A stretch of 64,000 bases of DNA, taken from assembly GCF_000003815.2 (NCBI RefSeq), contig NC_049988.1, positions 21,186,434 to 21,250,433 of the forward strand, written 5' to 3'. This document shows, in pieces, positions 11,705 to 23,545 of this stretch. The notes beneath the pieces are model-generated. The model ran no database searches, was not told the DNA's origin, and saw only the letters and a list, made by a program, of their open reading frames with translations. Position numbers and translations under genes: made by a program. How positions within the stretch are numbered: position 1 is the first letter of the stretch; each line of letters starts with the position of its first letter. The stretch comes from Branchiostoma floridae (lineage: Eukaryota; Chordata; Leptocardii; Amphioxiformes; Branchiostomatidae).

Positions 11705-12039
11705 GTGGTAGAGTTACTCATATCCACATGACAGAAGCATCCATCAGCTTCTTACCTTATTAAAACAGCCAGAAAAACACCTGAGCTCAGCGCTGCCGTG
11801 AGCTGCTTAATCTGCTCGCAATTTGTCGAAGTGTTCGTCTCCGTTTCATCATGATCTTAAGACTGATATTCCGGATGTACTTAAGGGAAGTCTTAGATTA
11901 CGTGTACTTAAGATGGCCTAGATATGATGTAAGATGTTTGATTTATGGATTAATAAGTGAAGTATCCTTTAAATGATGCTGTTGTAGCAAACATCCATCA
12001 TGATACTGGGAGCATAATTGTGTACTTCTGAAGTTCTGT

Positions 12040-12325
12040 GCAACAGAGATTGGAGCTTGGCACCTACATTTTGACTTTGGGTGCACCAAACTATTTGTGC
12101 AGCCTGTTATATATAATACTAGTATACAGTATCAAATTATAAAACCTTTGCTGCATTATTTGTTTATAATTTTAAAGTTAGCTAATATAATTTGCAATTA
12201 TGCAAAGCTCAACACTGTAGGTTGATGTTATGCTGTGCACGCAAATTGTTTTCTTTGGAGATAGATTTTAGGTAAGGTACACCAGTGCACCATGTCCCAA
12301 AATGAATTTCAAATCATGTGCTACG
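12040..12325. mobile_element. Decayed copy of the GGGTGCACC element
   Basis: The right side matches the element at 46587-46924 (CACCAGTGCACC, then CCCAAAATGAATTTC) and the left side has GGGTGCACCAAA. Terminal repeats have decayed. Confidence 0.6.
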
Positions 12326-13075
12326 ACTTACAAGTATAATTACTATTGACTGTATATTATGATTATTATGATCACATTGACATGACTTTAGCGTAAGGAA
12401 GATCAGGGTAGTGAAGTAGTGTTAGTGATATTATTGATGCAGTCGATTTTTTGTATATTATTATTTGTTGATTATCATGTGCTGGTACTTACTTAGTGTA
12501 GACATGTAATTATCAAAGGAATGTTGTATCTCTGCAATTTGTTTGCATTTGTTCTGTTGACAAAATGGATGGAGAGGAAATCTTTATTCCAATTTTTGTC
12601 CCTGAACCAAAGATGAAGTAAGCTGCACTTCCAATGTACAAGCTGTAAAATATATCACGATTTTAGCAAAGATATTTAGAAATGTATTGTATGTTTTTAT
12701 GTGAGATGTTGTAATTGTAGTGCTTGTTGAATATGCTGCCATATTTTTATATGCATTCCATAATTTTCTATGTTAGTATTTGTATACAATTTTGCTACAT
12801 GTATTGTTTGTGTAATTTCTAGATAGATTTTTTATAATTGTTTTTCTTAGGGATAGGCAAATGACTAGACTTGGGAATCACCCTGTGTTTTAGCCTCCTT
12901 TGTGGTGCAACCAGCTTTTTTGTGTGCTGTTTTCTAATTTCTTGCGCATACAACAAGGTGCACCGAAGTCTACAAGGGAAGCTAACGTATATAATCTGAA
13001 AGATATGTATTTGAATGTTTTCTGCAAAAAATATGAAGCATCATTTGTCAAACACCTGAAAAATTTCCCTATATA
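12326..13075. other. AT-rich intergenic sequence
   Basis: No gene, RNA or repeat recognised. Confidence 0.5.
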
Positions 13076-13450
13076 GAAGTCTATAAGCACAACCTTTGAT
13101 GCAGTGCTAATCATGCCTTTAATTAAGCTGTACCTCAGTTTCTGAGGAATCAAACTGTGCAGTTATATAACATGCTTTTCTCATTTCTATTTTGCTTTTT
13201 TAAGACATCTAATTCAAGAGTCAAAATCTTCCTTTTGTGACACACTTGTCAGCACAATTGTTAACCTTTGGAGCAGTGCTAATCATTCCTTAATTAGGCT
13301 TTACCACTTTAATTAGGCTTTACCATCTAATTAGGCTTTTCTGATAAATCAAACAGCCCAGTTATATAACATGCTACACACATTTCTATTTTGCTATTTT
13401 AAGAAATCCGATTCAAGAATCCAAACCTTCCCATTGTGACCCAGTTGTCC
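13075..13450. repeat. About 180-bp tandem duplication
   Basis: CAGTGCTAATCATTCCTTAA, CAGTTATATAACATGCT and CATTTCTATTTTGCT recur in order in two copies (about 13098 and 13274). Inside the second copy TTAATTAGGCTTTACCA is itself repeated. Confidence 0.85.
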
Positions 13451-14465
13451 TGTATAAACCCCAGTCCCATTGTCCCGACCGAGGACACGTGAACCAGGTG
13501 ATTATTTCTGCAGGCCGTATTGTACCTGTACTCTACCAGGTGTTAATGTACCACCTGGTACCTTTGTATATTGTATCTACTACAGTAATTTGCAGGTTTT
13601 TTGTCCAATAAATAAAAAAAAACACGCTCGTACCTGAAGGCATATGTATTGTGTGTTGTCATGTTCTTTGTGTGGGTTTGAATAATGGCTGACCTGAGGG
13701 ACGTACCACTTCTGAATCATAGGGGTCGGATTAATTTTTAGTACAGGTTCAAGGTTTTGAGTCAGGCCACCCCCTCCCCAAAAGCTGAAAACAGTGAGAA
13801 AGGTTGTTGAGTTTTAAAATCTGTTTCATCTACTACTAAAAACCATACAAAGTGCTTGCTATAGTGAACACCTTTATAATGTGCCATGTAAGTAACCACT
13901 GGTATTGTGTTCTTCAGCTGCCAGTGGTAACCCTTTCTTATAGCTCTCAGCTTGTAGGGAAGCTATACTATATATAATATAGATATACTATACATATGAT
14001 AAATCAAATTGTTGTTGGATTTGTTCCTAACAGACAGCACACAGACTCTCAAGTGGAAAACCCCTAGGGATATGACTGGCCGATATCCTGCCCACCTTTG
14101 GTGACCTTGATCTTCTGTGACCTTGGTTCCTCAGGGCTTTTCCAAAAATTAAGGGTTGGGGCAGTGTCAAGTTGTTTTTTGAGTTAGATTGTCACAAAAT
14201 CTCCTGAAAAAATAAAATCCAAACAAACAAAATCCCTACAGACTGTGACTGGATGACCTTGAGTACACTCTATTTGACCTTGGCTCCCCAAGCTGGCACA
14301 GGTAATTACAGGTGGACTGAAGGTCATGTTAATCCATTTTCCATGAATTATGGGGTTTGTTTATCGTAAAATGTATGTATTCATGTTGATTGTCATGTTG
14401 ATTCATGTTGATTGAACCTTGGAAGATTAGCCCGTAAGGGCTAAAACTATAAAAAATATAAACAA
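13451..14465. other. Intergenic, no gene recognised
   Basis: Contains AATAAATAAA at about 13608 before an A-run, a possible plus-strand poly(A) signal or retroposon tail. Nothing else is supported. Confidence 0.4.
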
Positions 14466-14471
14466 CAACAA

Positions 14472-14775
14472 AAGGCTTCAAATCGTGGAGCAAAATCCTT
14501 AAAAACATGATGTGGCCAACAAACATTCAAAGAATCAAACTAAACATTTGGGGAGGAAGAAAATGAAAATTTAACACTTCTATAGTAAGAGAAAGTTGAG
14601 ATAAATTTACAGCCACACAAAATCAGTCAAATGCCCCATGTCGTAAAAGGCTTCAAATAGTGGAGCAAAATCCAAGAAAACATGACGTGGACTAAAAACA
14701 TTCGGGGAGGAAGAAAATGAGAATTTAAGACTATTCTATGGTAAGAGAATGTTTAGATAAAAACAGTCAAACACC
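14472..14775. repeat. About 175-bp tandem duplication
   Basis: AAAGGCTTCAAATCGTGGAG, CAAAATCC and GGGGAGGAAGAAAATGA occur at 14472 and again at 14647. Confidence 0.85.
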
Positions 14776-14786
14776 CAAGCTCCACT

Positions 14787-15149
14787 CTAGGCCACACCGA
14801 TTTAATTTCTTGGTTCACGGATTCGCTCGCTCCTATTTTTGGGGAAAAAAAATAAAAATTACCACTCAGCAAATTTTCACCATTAATGAAACCATTCACC
14901 AACTTTCTGGTGTAGCAAATTGGCCTTTATATTATAAGCTCCTTAAAGTGTGGGTACAGGTGCTGTTACTGTACAAAAATAGTGTTTTTGTACTTTTTTC
15001 AAGCTGAAAACTTTTTTTCTTTATGTTTTGGATTAGCCGTTACCTTTACCCCAACCATTTTACAATTTTTATTTTTATTTCGCCCTCTCGCTCCATATTT
15101 TTTATGAAAAAATCCGTGAACCAAGAAATTAAATTGGTGTGGCCTTAGG
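14787..15149. mobile_element. Foldback MITE, about 360 bp
   Basis: TIRs of about 50 bp: CTAGGCCACACCGATTTAAT at the left and, on the other strand, CTAAGGCCACACCAATTTAA at the right. Both continue through TTCTTGGTTCACGGATT. No coding capacity. Confidence 0.88.
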
Positions 15150-17165
15150 AGAAAACAATGAAAGAGACGAACCAACCAGTCATTGTCTTGCAGGTTTATT
15201 ACATCCATAACTTGTTTTGCACTTTTGTACTGAAGAACTGAAGTTCTGCCCAATATCAACATGTCCGTAACATCATCCATTCAACAACACAGCCTAGTTT
15301 TTATGTACAAAAATAATTCAACAGAAGGAATATGCAACAACTTCATATGATTGTCACATCGACACATAAGTTATTATAATAAGTTTTTTTTTCGTTTCAA
15401 TAAATAACATGCAGCACATATTAAACATACACAGGAACATCGATGCAAACAAGTATTTCATAGTGGCTTAAGTTTGTTCATAACACATTGTATCTAACGT
15501 TACTTTGATAACTGTGATGACAAAAACATCAATTTATCAACGGCGTCTGTTTCTATCATATTCTACTGTCCACTACCTGAGAAGACTTGACCATGTTACA
15601 TGAAATATCAATAATAGAACACTAGTCGTTGCACATAGTTTTCACTGGTCATAGTCCCTCATATATGTACATATCATCCCTCAGTCATGACCCCATAGGT
15701 AACACCAGGTCCCCATAGGTCTCAAGTTCAAACCATAAAAAATGACTGCATATCAAATAAAGCTCAGCACCGAGACTGGATGAATAAATAAGAGTTTGCG
15801 TGGTACAAAATGGCTTTTGGAATCTCTATAATAAGTTTTCTCAACTCAAAACGATAGAATATTGCACAGAAACTCGCAACAAAAGTCGTGATGGTACAAA
15901 AAGTGGCCCTGAACAGATGCATATTGCACAAGTCCGAGTCCTGTCATCTACATCTTCCTTATTTGGGCGGCGGCTGCCATTACGCAATGATGAGTTTTAT
16001 GTCACCCAGGGTGCACCATGATTGGAATTCTGCGCAGCGCCCCGCTAGCCGCTTTATCCGATAGCTACCTGCGTGTCCGTCCGATTTACATACGGGAAAT
16101 CTTATCAGCTTATTTCTACCAACGACCTTGCGGTGTATCTTAACGACCTTCATGCATGTACCCAATCTGGATCAGAGGCAGATGGGACACAAAGCCGGGT
16201 GCAGGGCGGCCATTTTTGTTATCCAGAAGGAGACTTATAAATAATTCAAGTCGTGTCGCCCGAATCACCATCACTTTACGCACATCCTTTTAGCCTGATA
16301 GCTTTGAATAACCGGCGGCCCCTGCTTTCCACTTACCCACACCCACACAAAACACGCGATAAAAGCAGTCATGTTTCTTCAACAAGGAATCATGCTTTTG
16401 GTGGAACAAATTTCTCCGGATGGATGGAAAAATTCTGGGCAAGCTGTAAAAATATTGGTGATACAGATGGAAGAATGGATTCATGAATAAATGATGACTG
16501 AATGCGGCGTCACGTGACCCAATAGACTGCACCTGCATTATGTATTGGTATGGCGTGGCTATTAAAATTCCTACCGATTCTGTTTACATATGCCATAATT
16601 TCATATCTGGAAAGATGGAGGGATATCGGTTATATCTAATCTTATTTATACACTGCATTTTTCCATCTCCATCTAATTTCAAGAAGTAATTCTCTACTAA
16701 ACCAGTTTTTTTCTCAGCTCCCCGAACTGAATATTTTATCTAAATACAGCAGAGTGGCCCTCTATGCGTGGCTGTCTCTAAAGGGAAATTTCAGCCCAAG
16801 TTCAGACTATGTACACTTCAAGGGCTGGCATGGGGGTTTTTAGTGATAGGAGACAGATGTTGGAGCGCAGGGGGTCTCATGGGGGGTTCCCAGGAATATC
16901 CGGTCTGAATTTCTTGCCCCTTTAAATCCCCAGCAAACAATGGCGCCTTTGTACATCTGTTCGCTCTGACTGCGGTGTTGTTATTACATCTGCTCTGACG
17001 ACGCACTCTGGAATGATATCAGGAAATTTTTACCCTACGATGTCATATTCACGTCGGCATATATGGCTGGTTCGGACGGACTTAGCTTAGAGAAATTTAC
17101 AATATGGAGTCTTAAGTATGTCCCCTCCTTGCAGACGGACAGGTGCGTGTCTTAAGAAGTCCTAC
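15150..17165 (-). other. Downstream region and possible 3' UTR of CDK5R1
   Basis: No exon seen. A minus-strand AATAAA lies at 15200-15195, but I cannot show it is used. p35 mRNAs in vertebrates have long 3' UTRs, so part of this may be transcribed. Confidence 0.35.
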
Positions 17166-18083
17166 CTACGCGCCTTTAGCGCCCATGGTTTTCAGCTCGC
17201 AGAAGATGTCCGTGAAGTAGTTCGGGTCGGAGTTGATCTTGAGCATCTTGGCCGACATCTCGTTGATAATCTTCAAGCACCGGTCCCAGAATTTGTCCTT
17301 GTTTTCCTCCACTAGGAAGGGTTTAAGCGGGTAGGAGATCTCATTGCCCATGTAAGAATACGACAGATACAGACACGTTAGAACCACGGCCTGCAGTTCG
17401 TGCTCGGTCCCGATGTCTTCTGTGACGAGCTCTCTGCAGAGCAGGTACACAAACACAACGTTAGCGGGCGACACGAAGGCTTGGTCCTGCCAGCCTTGTA
17501 GCAGCAGACTCCGGTCCACCGCCCGCAGCCACATCACCGCATCGCTGGGCTCGAAGTCGCGAAGCTTCGGGCACCGTTTTCTTAAAAACTCGCCCAGACA
17601 CTTGAGCAGCTCCGAAGTGGAGGCCTGCAGAACGATCTTCTTGGGGCTGAGATGGCAGGAGGTGGACTTCTTGATCGTGTTGTTGTTCAGAGCGCGCGCG
17701 GAAGGGTTCTGCTGTAGAGAAGAGTTCAGATTGAAGCAGGAGAAGGATTTCTTGACGGTGGGATCGCGCAGGTTGTGGCTTCCCGGGACGGAAGAGTTGA
17801 TGGTGGACAGGTTGAGTTTTAGCCGAGAGCCGCTGCCGTTTGGAACAGAAGTGCCGACATTGTTGCCGCCTATCCCTACCTTCTTCTTCGTGCTCACCAC
17901 GAATTTCTTCCAGCTGAGCGCCGAGATGAAAATGGGGTGTTTCTTGGAGGATTTGGGCTCCTTTTGCGTACATTTCGCAGAGTTCAGCGCGTTGAAGTGG
18001 GAAACACTGACGGTGCCGTCGTCGTGGATGATACCGCAGTCCCGGCGTGTTCGCTGCGGGGAGAGGGAGAGAACGGTGCCCAT
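17166..18083 (-). CDS. CDK5R1: Cyclin-dependent kinase 5 activator 1 (p35)
   Basis: 305 residues in one exon; human p35 is 307. It binds and activates CDK5 in neurons without cyclin-type phosphorylation. I chose the ATG at 18083 because it gives MGTVLSLSP, the family's conserved start with the Gly2 myristoylation site that holds p35 at membranes. An in-frame ATG at 18164 would add 27 unconserved residues and hide Gly2. Residues 1-110 are variable, with a basic cluster (KK at 59-60, KKK at 66-68). [10 protein letters not shown] near 111-120 matches the vertebrate segment just before the calpain cut that yields p25. Residues 149-300 are the cyclin-box-like activation domain, including [27 protein letters not shown] and [20 protein letters not shown]. 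The vertebrate Thr138-Pro site appears as Ser-Pro at 146-147. CDK5R2 (p39) is less likely given the N-terminus. Confidence 0.96.
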   Translation of the reverse strand: MGTVLSLSPQRTRRDCGIIHDDGTVSVSHFNALNSAKCTQKEPKSSKKHPIFISALSWKKFVVSTKKKVGIGGNNVGTSVPNGSGSRLKLNLSTINSSVPGSHNLRDPTVKKSFSCFNLNSSLQQNPSARALNNNTIKKSTSCHLSPKKIVLQASTSELLKCLGEFLRKRCPKLRDFEPSDAVMWLRAVDRSLLLQGWQDQAFVSPANVVFVYLLCRELVTEDIGTEHELQAVVLTCLYLSYSYMGNEISYPLKPFLVEENKDKFWDRCLKIINEMSAKMLKINSDPNYFTDIFCELKTMGAKGA

Positions 18084-18990
18084 GGCGCTACCGGAAGGGT
18101 ACGGTCTGGCAGGCCGGAGTTCGCTCAGACAGCACGGGGGGAGAACTACAGGAAAACTCGGCACCTACCCGCCACTAGCCCCGCTCTGGATACTACAGTC
18201 CGTCCCACGCAGTTAGATCCACACAGTTCCACCATTTCAGCCTCCAATCTGGGCTTGTAAGAAGAAGAAAGGTCCGTTTTTCCACCACCATTGAATGCAC
18301 AGCGATAACCCGGTCGGAATACTGAACACATGCTAATACAGACGGACGAGTCCATACTAACAGGGGGGATGCAAAATTTTGATATTCTGTTTATACCGAA
18401 GTTTTCCAGAATAAACAGACAAATTCTTTAGCTTTTGTATCTAAAACAAAATGTATTATATGTATTCTGTATAGTTCAAACACAATTTCTTTTTTAAAAG
18501 GGTTTTAGAAAAGATTCCACACTCTAGAGTTCCCCATAGTTTTGTGCCATTGCAAGGCCCGTCTCATGTATTTCGAACGAGCCTCCCTTATATGGCAGTG
18601 GCATTACGTCATGGTGAGCCATGATGAAGATATGGCAGAATTCGCGGAATCTGAGATGAGACGTACAGGTGTAGCGCAGACAAAAAACAGACGATTTTTA
18701 CTCCGTTGCCATGGTAATTTCGCACAGAGGAAACATTTTCTCGGCCCACCATATCCGTTTTGTCTTACCACAATGGTGGAATTTTGCGAATTTGTGTAAT
18801 TTTTCCAATGCCGGTGGTCGCCATTTCTAGGTTCGTCATGCATAAAGTCATTCGTTTTTCTTCATGAATTCTGAATAAAACATGTCTGCGTGCTCCTGCT
18901 GCATTCTGGGATGGGGACAGATGCCCCAACGCGTCAGACATATTCTTATTATTCACCCTGCTTGAAAATTAAAATACATATATGGGAGAT
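18084..18990 (-). promoter_or_regulatory. Upstream region of CDK5R1
   Basis: GC- and CpG-rich near the start codon, becoming AT-rich after about 18360. GTTGCCATGGTAAT at about 18705 is close to an RFX X-box. No TATA box or start site can be fixed from sequence. Confidence 0.3.
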
Positions 18991-19330
18991 CTACCCCAAA
19001 TCAGGCTGTCCTAGTCAAATTTACTTAGAATCGGTGCAGTAGTAGGCATTGAGATTTTATATCTGGCTGTTTCGCTATTAAACTCTTCTTCAAATTACAA
19101 GCAATAATCATATTTTGGTGTTCTTATTCGCCCTGTAGGAGAATTAAAATACTTAGTACATATATGGGAAATCTGGTCAAAACCAGGCTGTATTTAGACT
19201 ATTGCATCGGGATTTCATGTCTGGATTGGGCCTCTTCAAACAAGGAGCTTTTTAAGCAGTTGATAGAAATCTCCTTGCTTCAAATTACAAGCATTAATCA
19301 TATTTTGGAGCATCTATCCCATTAATTAAG
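18960..19330. repeat. Tandem repeat flanking the 19.6-kb element
   Basis: GAAAATTAAAATACATATAT, AACTCTTCTTCAAATTACAAG and AATCATATTTTGG recur at 18960-19120 and 19140-19310, and again at 21330-21390. Confidence 0.75.
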
Positions 19331-19645
19331 CCTGAGTGGAGCGCGCCTGATTGTGAAGTGTTTTTCTGTAGCACACGAGAAGGAAACGGGTCCTTATAAA
19401 TGGGACATGAGTGGAAAATGTAAATGACGATGTCGTATGCAGTTTATATGTGGGGATGACAGTGATAGTGTCTCTTGTGAAATCAAAAACGTGTACTCTT
19501 CCGTTTGGTTGAAGGAATGGATTAAACAAGCGGTTAAACATATCAAGGAGGTTAAAATTTGATTTTAATCCCCTTGAACATACCAAGTTCTGCAACAAAA
19601 TCCATCGTTTACATGTCTCTTCACTGTCCTTCTTTGAAAACAAAT
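19331..19645. repeat. Segment duplicated at 21391-21690, interrupted by a transposon
   Basis: GATTGTGAAGTGTTTTTCTG, TAGCACACgaGAAGGAAA and TTGGTTGAAGGAATTGAT-type blocks match 21395-21600. The transposon begins at 19646, right after ACAAAT. Confidence 0.8.
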
Positions 19646-20055
19646 GAGGGCCCCAATGCCCTTTTGCGTAGAGCGTAATCGGCCGTTTTAATTTTACGTA
19701 GAGCGTAGACGGATCACTTAATTCAACGTAGAGCGTAATCGGTGCATTTTGCGTAGAGCGTAATTAACTCTTTTCATTCTACGTAATACGTTGTAGCTCC
19801 CCGGAATTTACCGTAAAACGTAATGGATGAATTGTGCATATAGCGTAATCAAACCTGCCCTAACCATTGCCCTAAGTCCCGTCAAAATGCAGGAAATTGC
19901 GTTTCAGAGGGTCGAGATTTCAAAATTTCCGTGGACCTCCTTTGCGACGCCCCGCACAATCTGCGCTCATGGCGACATGGTTAAAATATGTTGGTGCGTC
20001 GCCCTCAAAATTTTAAACTGTATTTTTAATAGAAATGGCATTAAAGATTCGTCGA

Positions 20056-20110
20056 TGAAGGTTAGACTTCCAGGTAATAAGATACGCCAAAACAGTTGCT
20101 TCAGCAAAAT
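20056..20110 (+). mobile_element. Retroelement tail, Penelope-like (short copy)
   Basis: GGTTAGACTTCCAGGTAATA and AGATACGCCAAAACAGTTGC match the blocks at 3751-3880 and 32937-33068. Confidence 0.4.
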
Positions 20111-20559
20111 CATATCCTTTTTTTGGCGGCATTAAGTATTGCCTAGGAAAATATGTTGGGGGGTGGGGGAGCAAGCTGAAACTTTGTGTATTTTGATGAT
20201 GCAAATTTCATAAAATCGAGCTAGTCTAACGGCAAAATTTACCCGTGAAAATGTGAGAAACGGCGTTTCAGAGAGTCCCGATTTCAAAATTTTGCTAGAC
20301 CTCCCTGCCCCGCGTCTGCGGCACAGAACAATATGTTGAGGGAGCGTCGATCTCAAAAATCTTTTAAACAAATAGAAATTTTCGCTAAAACTATGTGTCT
20401 TTCTAACGGAATTGCCATCAAACTTAGCTTTGTCTGGCAGCAAAATTTGCCTGTCAAAACGCGGGAAAAGTCGTTTTAGAGGGTCAAGATTTCAAATTTT
20501 CCCGGGGTAGCATGCCCCCGGACTGCCCTATAGGATCGCATGCCCCCAAAAATTTGTTG

Positions 20560-20870
20560 AAACGGGTTGCGTCAAAGGTGCTACATCTGCTGCATAATTC
20601 TGTCCGGAAAAGATCGTCCCCCAAAACAATATTTCCTGCCGCCTCTGGAGGAGATGCTTGGTGATAACAAATTCCACTCCGCGATAGTTCTGGAGAAGTA
20701 CGAATTTTTGAACACATCAATTCTAGGTTGGTGACTCTGGTACTTGAAGGCATGACTGTTTCTTGTTCTTTTTTGAGCTGGTATTTGATACTCATCAGTC
20801 GGTACGTCCACCAGTTTATTGGTCATTTTGTACATCATGGAAATCTGAACATTTTCCTTCTGTCTTCAAG
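20560..20870 (-). pseudogene. LINE reverse-transcriptase C-terminal fragment
   Basis: The minus-strand frame (20838 down to 20581) encodes MMYKMTNKLVDVPTDEY, RTRNSHAFKYQ and YFSRTIAEWNLLSPSIS. This is the stretch after the RT domain in Jockey/CR1/RTE-like LINEs (FPRTI-xx-WN-x-LP). Only the tail survives. It lies inside the 19.6-kb DNA transposon. Confidence 0.8.
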
Positions 20871-21304
20871 TGACATCCACTGCAGTTCTGTTTTCATTTC
20901 TAGTCTGCAAGAAAAAGTTGCCCCTCAAATGCAGGAAATAGCGTTTCAGAGGGTCAAGATTTCAAAATTTTCCCGGGGAGCATGCCCCCGGATCCCCCTG
21001 AGATTGTCGTGCCTTCGGCTCTCAAAATGATAAAAATTCGGTCAGCAATAATGCGCCCCGCGTTAGAAATTTGCTGTCGCCCCCTCTGCCGCCGGTTACC
21101 ATGAATACTTTTAACTCAACTTTTGTACCATCTTTGACACAAACGCTCAGTCGCTCGGTGATGAGTTTTGCATAACTTGTGGGGAAGCTTTTGAATTTAG
21201 CGTAGAGCGTAGAGAGGCTTCATGAATTCAGCGTAATACGTAGCCGGCCATCAGAATTTAGCGTAGAGCGTTGTCGGGACCCCCCCATTGGGGCCCTCAC
21301 AAAT

Positions 21305-21770
21305 ATATACGAATTCACCTACTACTTTTTCATATCTGGCTGTTTGGCTATTAAACTCTTCTTCAAATAACAAGCGATGATCATATTTTGAGTGCGGTTG
21401 GTTGTGAAGTGGTTTTCTGTAGCACACAGGAAGGAAAGGTCCTTACGGGATAATATGAGTGGCAAATGACGACATCGTGTGTAGATTGTATATAGTGATG
21501 ATAACGTTAGAGGTAACCTTCTTCATAAACGTAGCACTAGAGTCTCTGGCGAAATTTATAAAAGGTGAACTCTCCCGCTTGGTTGAAGGAATTGATCAAA
21601 CAAAAGGTTCAAACATATCAAGTTCTGCTAACACAAAATCTATCGTCTACATTTCTCTTCCCTATTCTTTAAAAAAAGTATACGAATTCACCGAGTTGCC
21701 AGTGTACCAAATGCTGTCTGTGGATGTCATTTTGTATAATTTGTCTTTATCCTATCTACAATACTGAAAC
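21305..21770. repeat. Duplicate of 19279-19645 with the transposon site empty
   Basis: Starts ATATACGAATTCACC and repeats the 19.1-19.6 kb unit. At its end, TTTAAAAAAAGTATACGAAT stands where the other copy holds the 1.65-kb element. Confidence 0.8.
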
Positions 21771-22140
21771 CACTTAGCAAAACTGCTGCAAGAAAGGACG
21801 ATAACGTTAAAGGCCTTCCTTAAATTTTAAGAAAACGTTTTCACTTGAGGCTGCGACCTCTGACCGACATAAGATTTGACGGCTCGCTTACTTTATTTTT
21901 TTTAACCTCCTTGCTTTAACGAATATCAGAGACTAAATTTTTCAAACATTTAGTGTGTTTTGTTGTCCTTAATTCCATAATTTTAAATCTCGCATCATAT
22001 TCCGACCATGAAAGAAAGCGTCACACACGTAACGTTACAATATTGGTCGCCGTCTGGTACAAAGGGCCCTGAGCCTGAATGAAAGTGTTTTCCGCAGCGC
22101 TCCGGATGTGCGGTTGCCCGGAGGATATGAGAGAGGGAAC
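21771..22140. other. No gene recognised
   Basis: Intergenic sequence before the minisatellite. Confidence 0.45.
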
Positions 22141-23040
22141 CAGGCCCAGGCCTTCCTACGGGGATATTATAGCCTCCACCAGGCCTTCCTACGGGGGCAT
22201 TATAGCCTCCACCAGGCCTTCCTACGGGGGTATTATAGCCTCCACCAGGCCTTCCTACGGGGGTATGTATAGCCTCCACCAGGCCTTCCTACGGGGGTAT
22301 GTATAGCCTCCACCAGGCCTTCCTACGGGGGCATTATAGCCTCCACCAGGCCTTCCTACGGGGGTATTATAGCCTCCACCAGGCCTTCCTACGGGGGTAT
22401 TATAGCCTCCACCAGGCCTTCCTACGGGGGTATGTATAGCCTCCACCAGGCCTTCCTACGGGGGTATGTATAGCCTCCACCAGGCCTTCCTACGGGGGTA
22501 TTATAGCCTCCACCAGGCCTTCCTACGGGGGTATTATAGCCTCCACCAGGCCTTCCTACGGGGGTATTATAGCCTCCACCAGGCCTTCCTACGGGGGTAT
22601 TATAGCCTCCACCAGGCCTTCCTACGGGGGTATTATAGCCTCCGCCAGGCCTTCCTACGGGGGTATTATAGCCTCCACCAGGACTTCCAACGGGGGTATT
22701 ATAGCCTCCACCAGGCCTTCCTACGGGGGTATTATAGCCTCCACCAGGCCTTCCTACGGGGTATTATAGCCTCCACCAGGCCTTCCTACGGGGTATTATA
22801 GCCTCCACCAGGCCTTCCTACGGGGGTATTATAGCCTCCACCAGGCCTTCCTACGGGGATATTATAGCCTCCACCAGGCCTTCCTACGGGGTATTATAGC
22901 CTCCACCAGGCCTTCCTACGGGGGTATGTGCCTCCACCAGGCCTTCCTACGGGGGTATTATAGCCTCCACCAGGCCTTCCTACGGGGGTATGTATAGCCT
23001 CCACCAGGCCTTCCTACGGGGGTATTATAGCCTCCACCAC
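22141..23040. repeat. Minisatellite, about 27 copies of a 33-35 bp unit
   Basis: Unit AGGCCTTCCTACGGGGGTAT followed by TATAGCCTCCACC. Variants differ mainly in GGTATTATAG, GGTATGTATAG or GGCATTATAG and in the number of Gs. Copies are almost identical. One inverted outlier unit is at 24221-24249 inside a MITE. Confidence 0.95.
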
Positions 23041-23061
23041 GCCGATATTAACCCGTCCCGT

Positions 23062-23290
23062 GACAGATGTATGTTTCCTGTGGATACAAGGCTACAGAAC
23101 CTGGTCTCATTCGCATATGTTGCTACATGTTCAATATTGTTTGGCTGGAGCGCTGATTTGCGACTTATAACTCTATGCTCATTTCCCAAAACACAGAATG
23201 ACCCATGTATCAAAATGAATGAGGATCTTTAGTACCCAGATCTGTGTTTCCTGTGGATACAAGGCTACAGAACCTACCTAGTCTCCTTCG
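23062..23290. repeat. Direct duplication with TTTCCTGTGGATACAAGGC
   Basis: ATGTTTCCTGTGGATACAAG, GCTACAGAACCT and TCTCNTTCGCA recur at 23071 and 23246. Confidence 0.8.
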
Positions 23291-23398
23291 CAGAGCTTTG
23301 GAGAAATGGCGTTTATTATGGAGCGCCGAGTCGCGTCCTTCAACGGAGGCTAAGCTTCTCTTCGTGGTGTGGCAAAACTCTCTTTCCTATAGCATACG

Positions 23399-23545
23399 GT
23401 ACTCCAAGCAGAGGTTAATGAGGAAAATCGTGACTTCTTATATGCCTTCTTTTTTTCTGTCAGGTGGGGATAGATAGTACTAAAAAAATGTGGCATATAA
23501 GAAAAAGGTTACGATTTTCCCCCGTCAATCTCTGCTTACAGAGCA
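23399..23545. mobile_element. CTCCAAGCAGA-end MITE (a)
   Basis: Inverted arms: CTCCAAGCAGAGGTTAATGA, AAATCGTGA and CTTATATGCC at the left; GGCATATAAG, TTACGATTTTCC and TCTCTGCTTACAGAG at the right. Confidence 0.8.

Larger units (their letters stand above)
19646..21298. mobile_element. 1.65-kb DNA transposon with ACAAAT target duplication
   Basis: Perfect 13-bp termini GAGGGCCCCAATG and CATTGGGGCCCTC. ACAAAT lies on both sides (19640-19645, 21299-21304). Sub-terminal GCGTAGAGCGTAAT-like direct repeats occur about seven times at the left (19665-19850) and three times at the right (21195-21275). The interior holds four copies of a TTTCAGAGGGTC, GATTTCAAAATTTT block and a minus-strand LINE fragment. 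No transposase frame remains. The superfamily is not assigned. Confidence 0.88.

Noticed and set aside
17461-17973. 170-codon minus-strand open frame in a second frame
   Set aside because: Overlaps p35 in another frame; a shadow of GC-rich coding DNA.
17413-18216. 267-codon plus-strand open frame
   Set aside because: It is antisense to the conserved p35 coding sequence, and its peptide has no domain.
22141-23040. Possible CRISPR-like array
   Set aside because: Adjacent identical units with no unique spacers in an animal genome; a minisatellite. Its long open frames are repeat artefacts.
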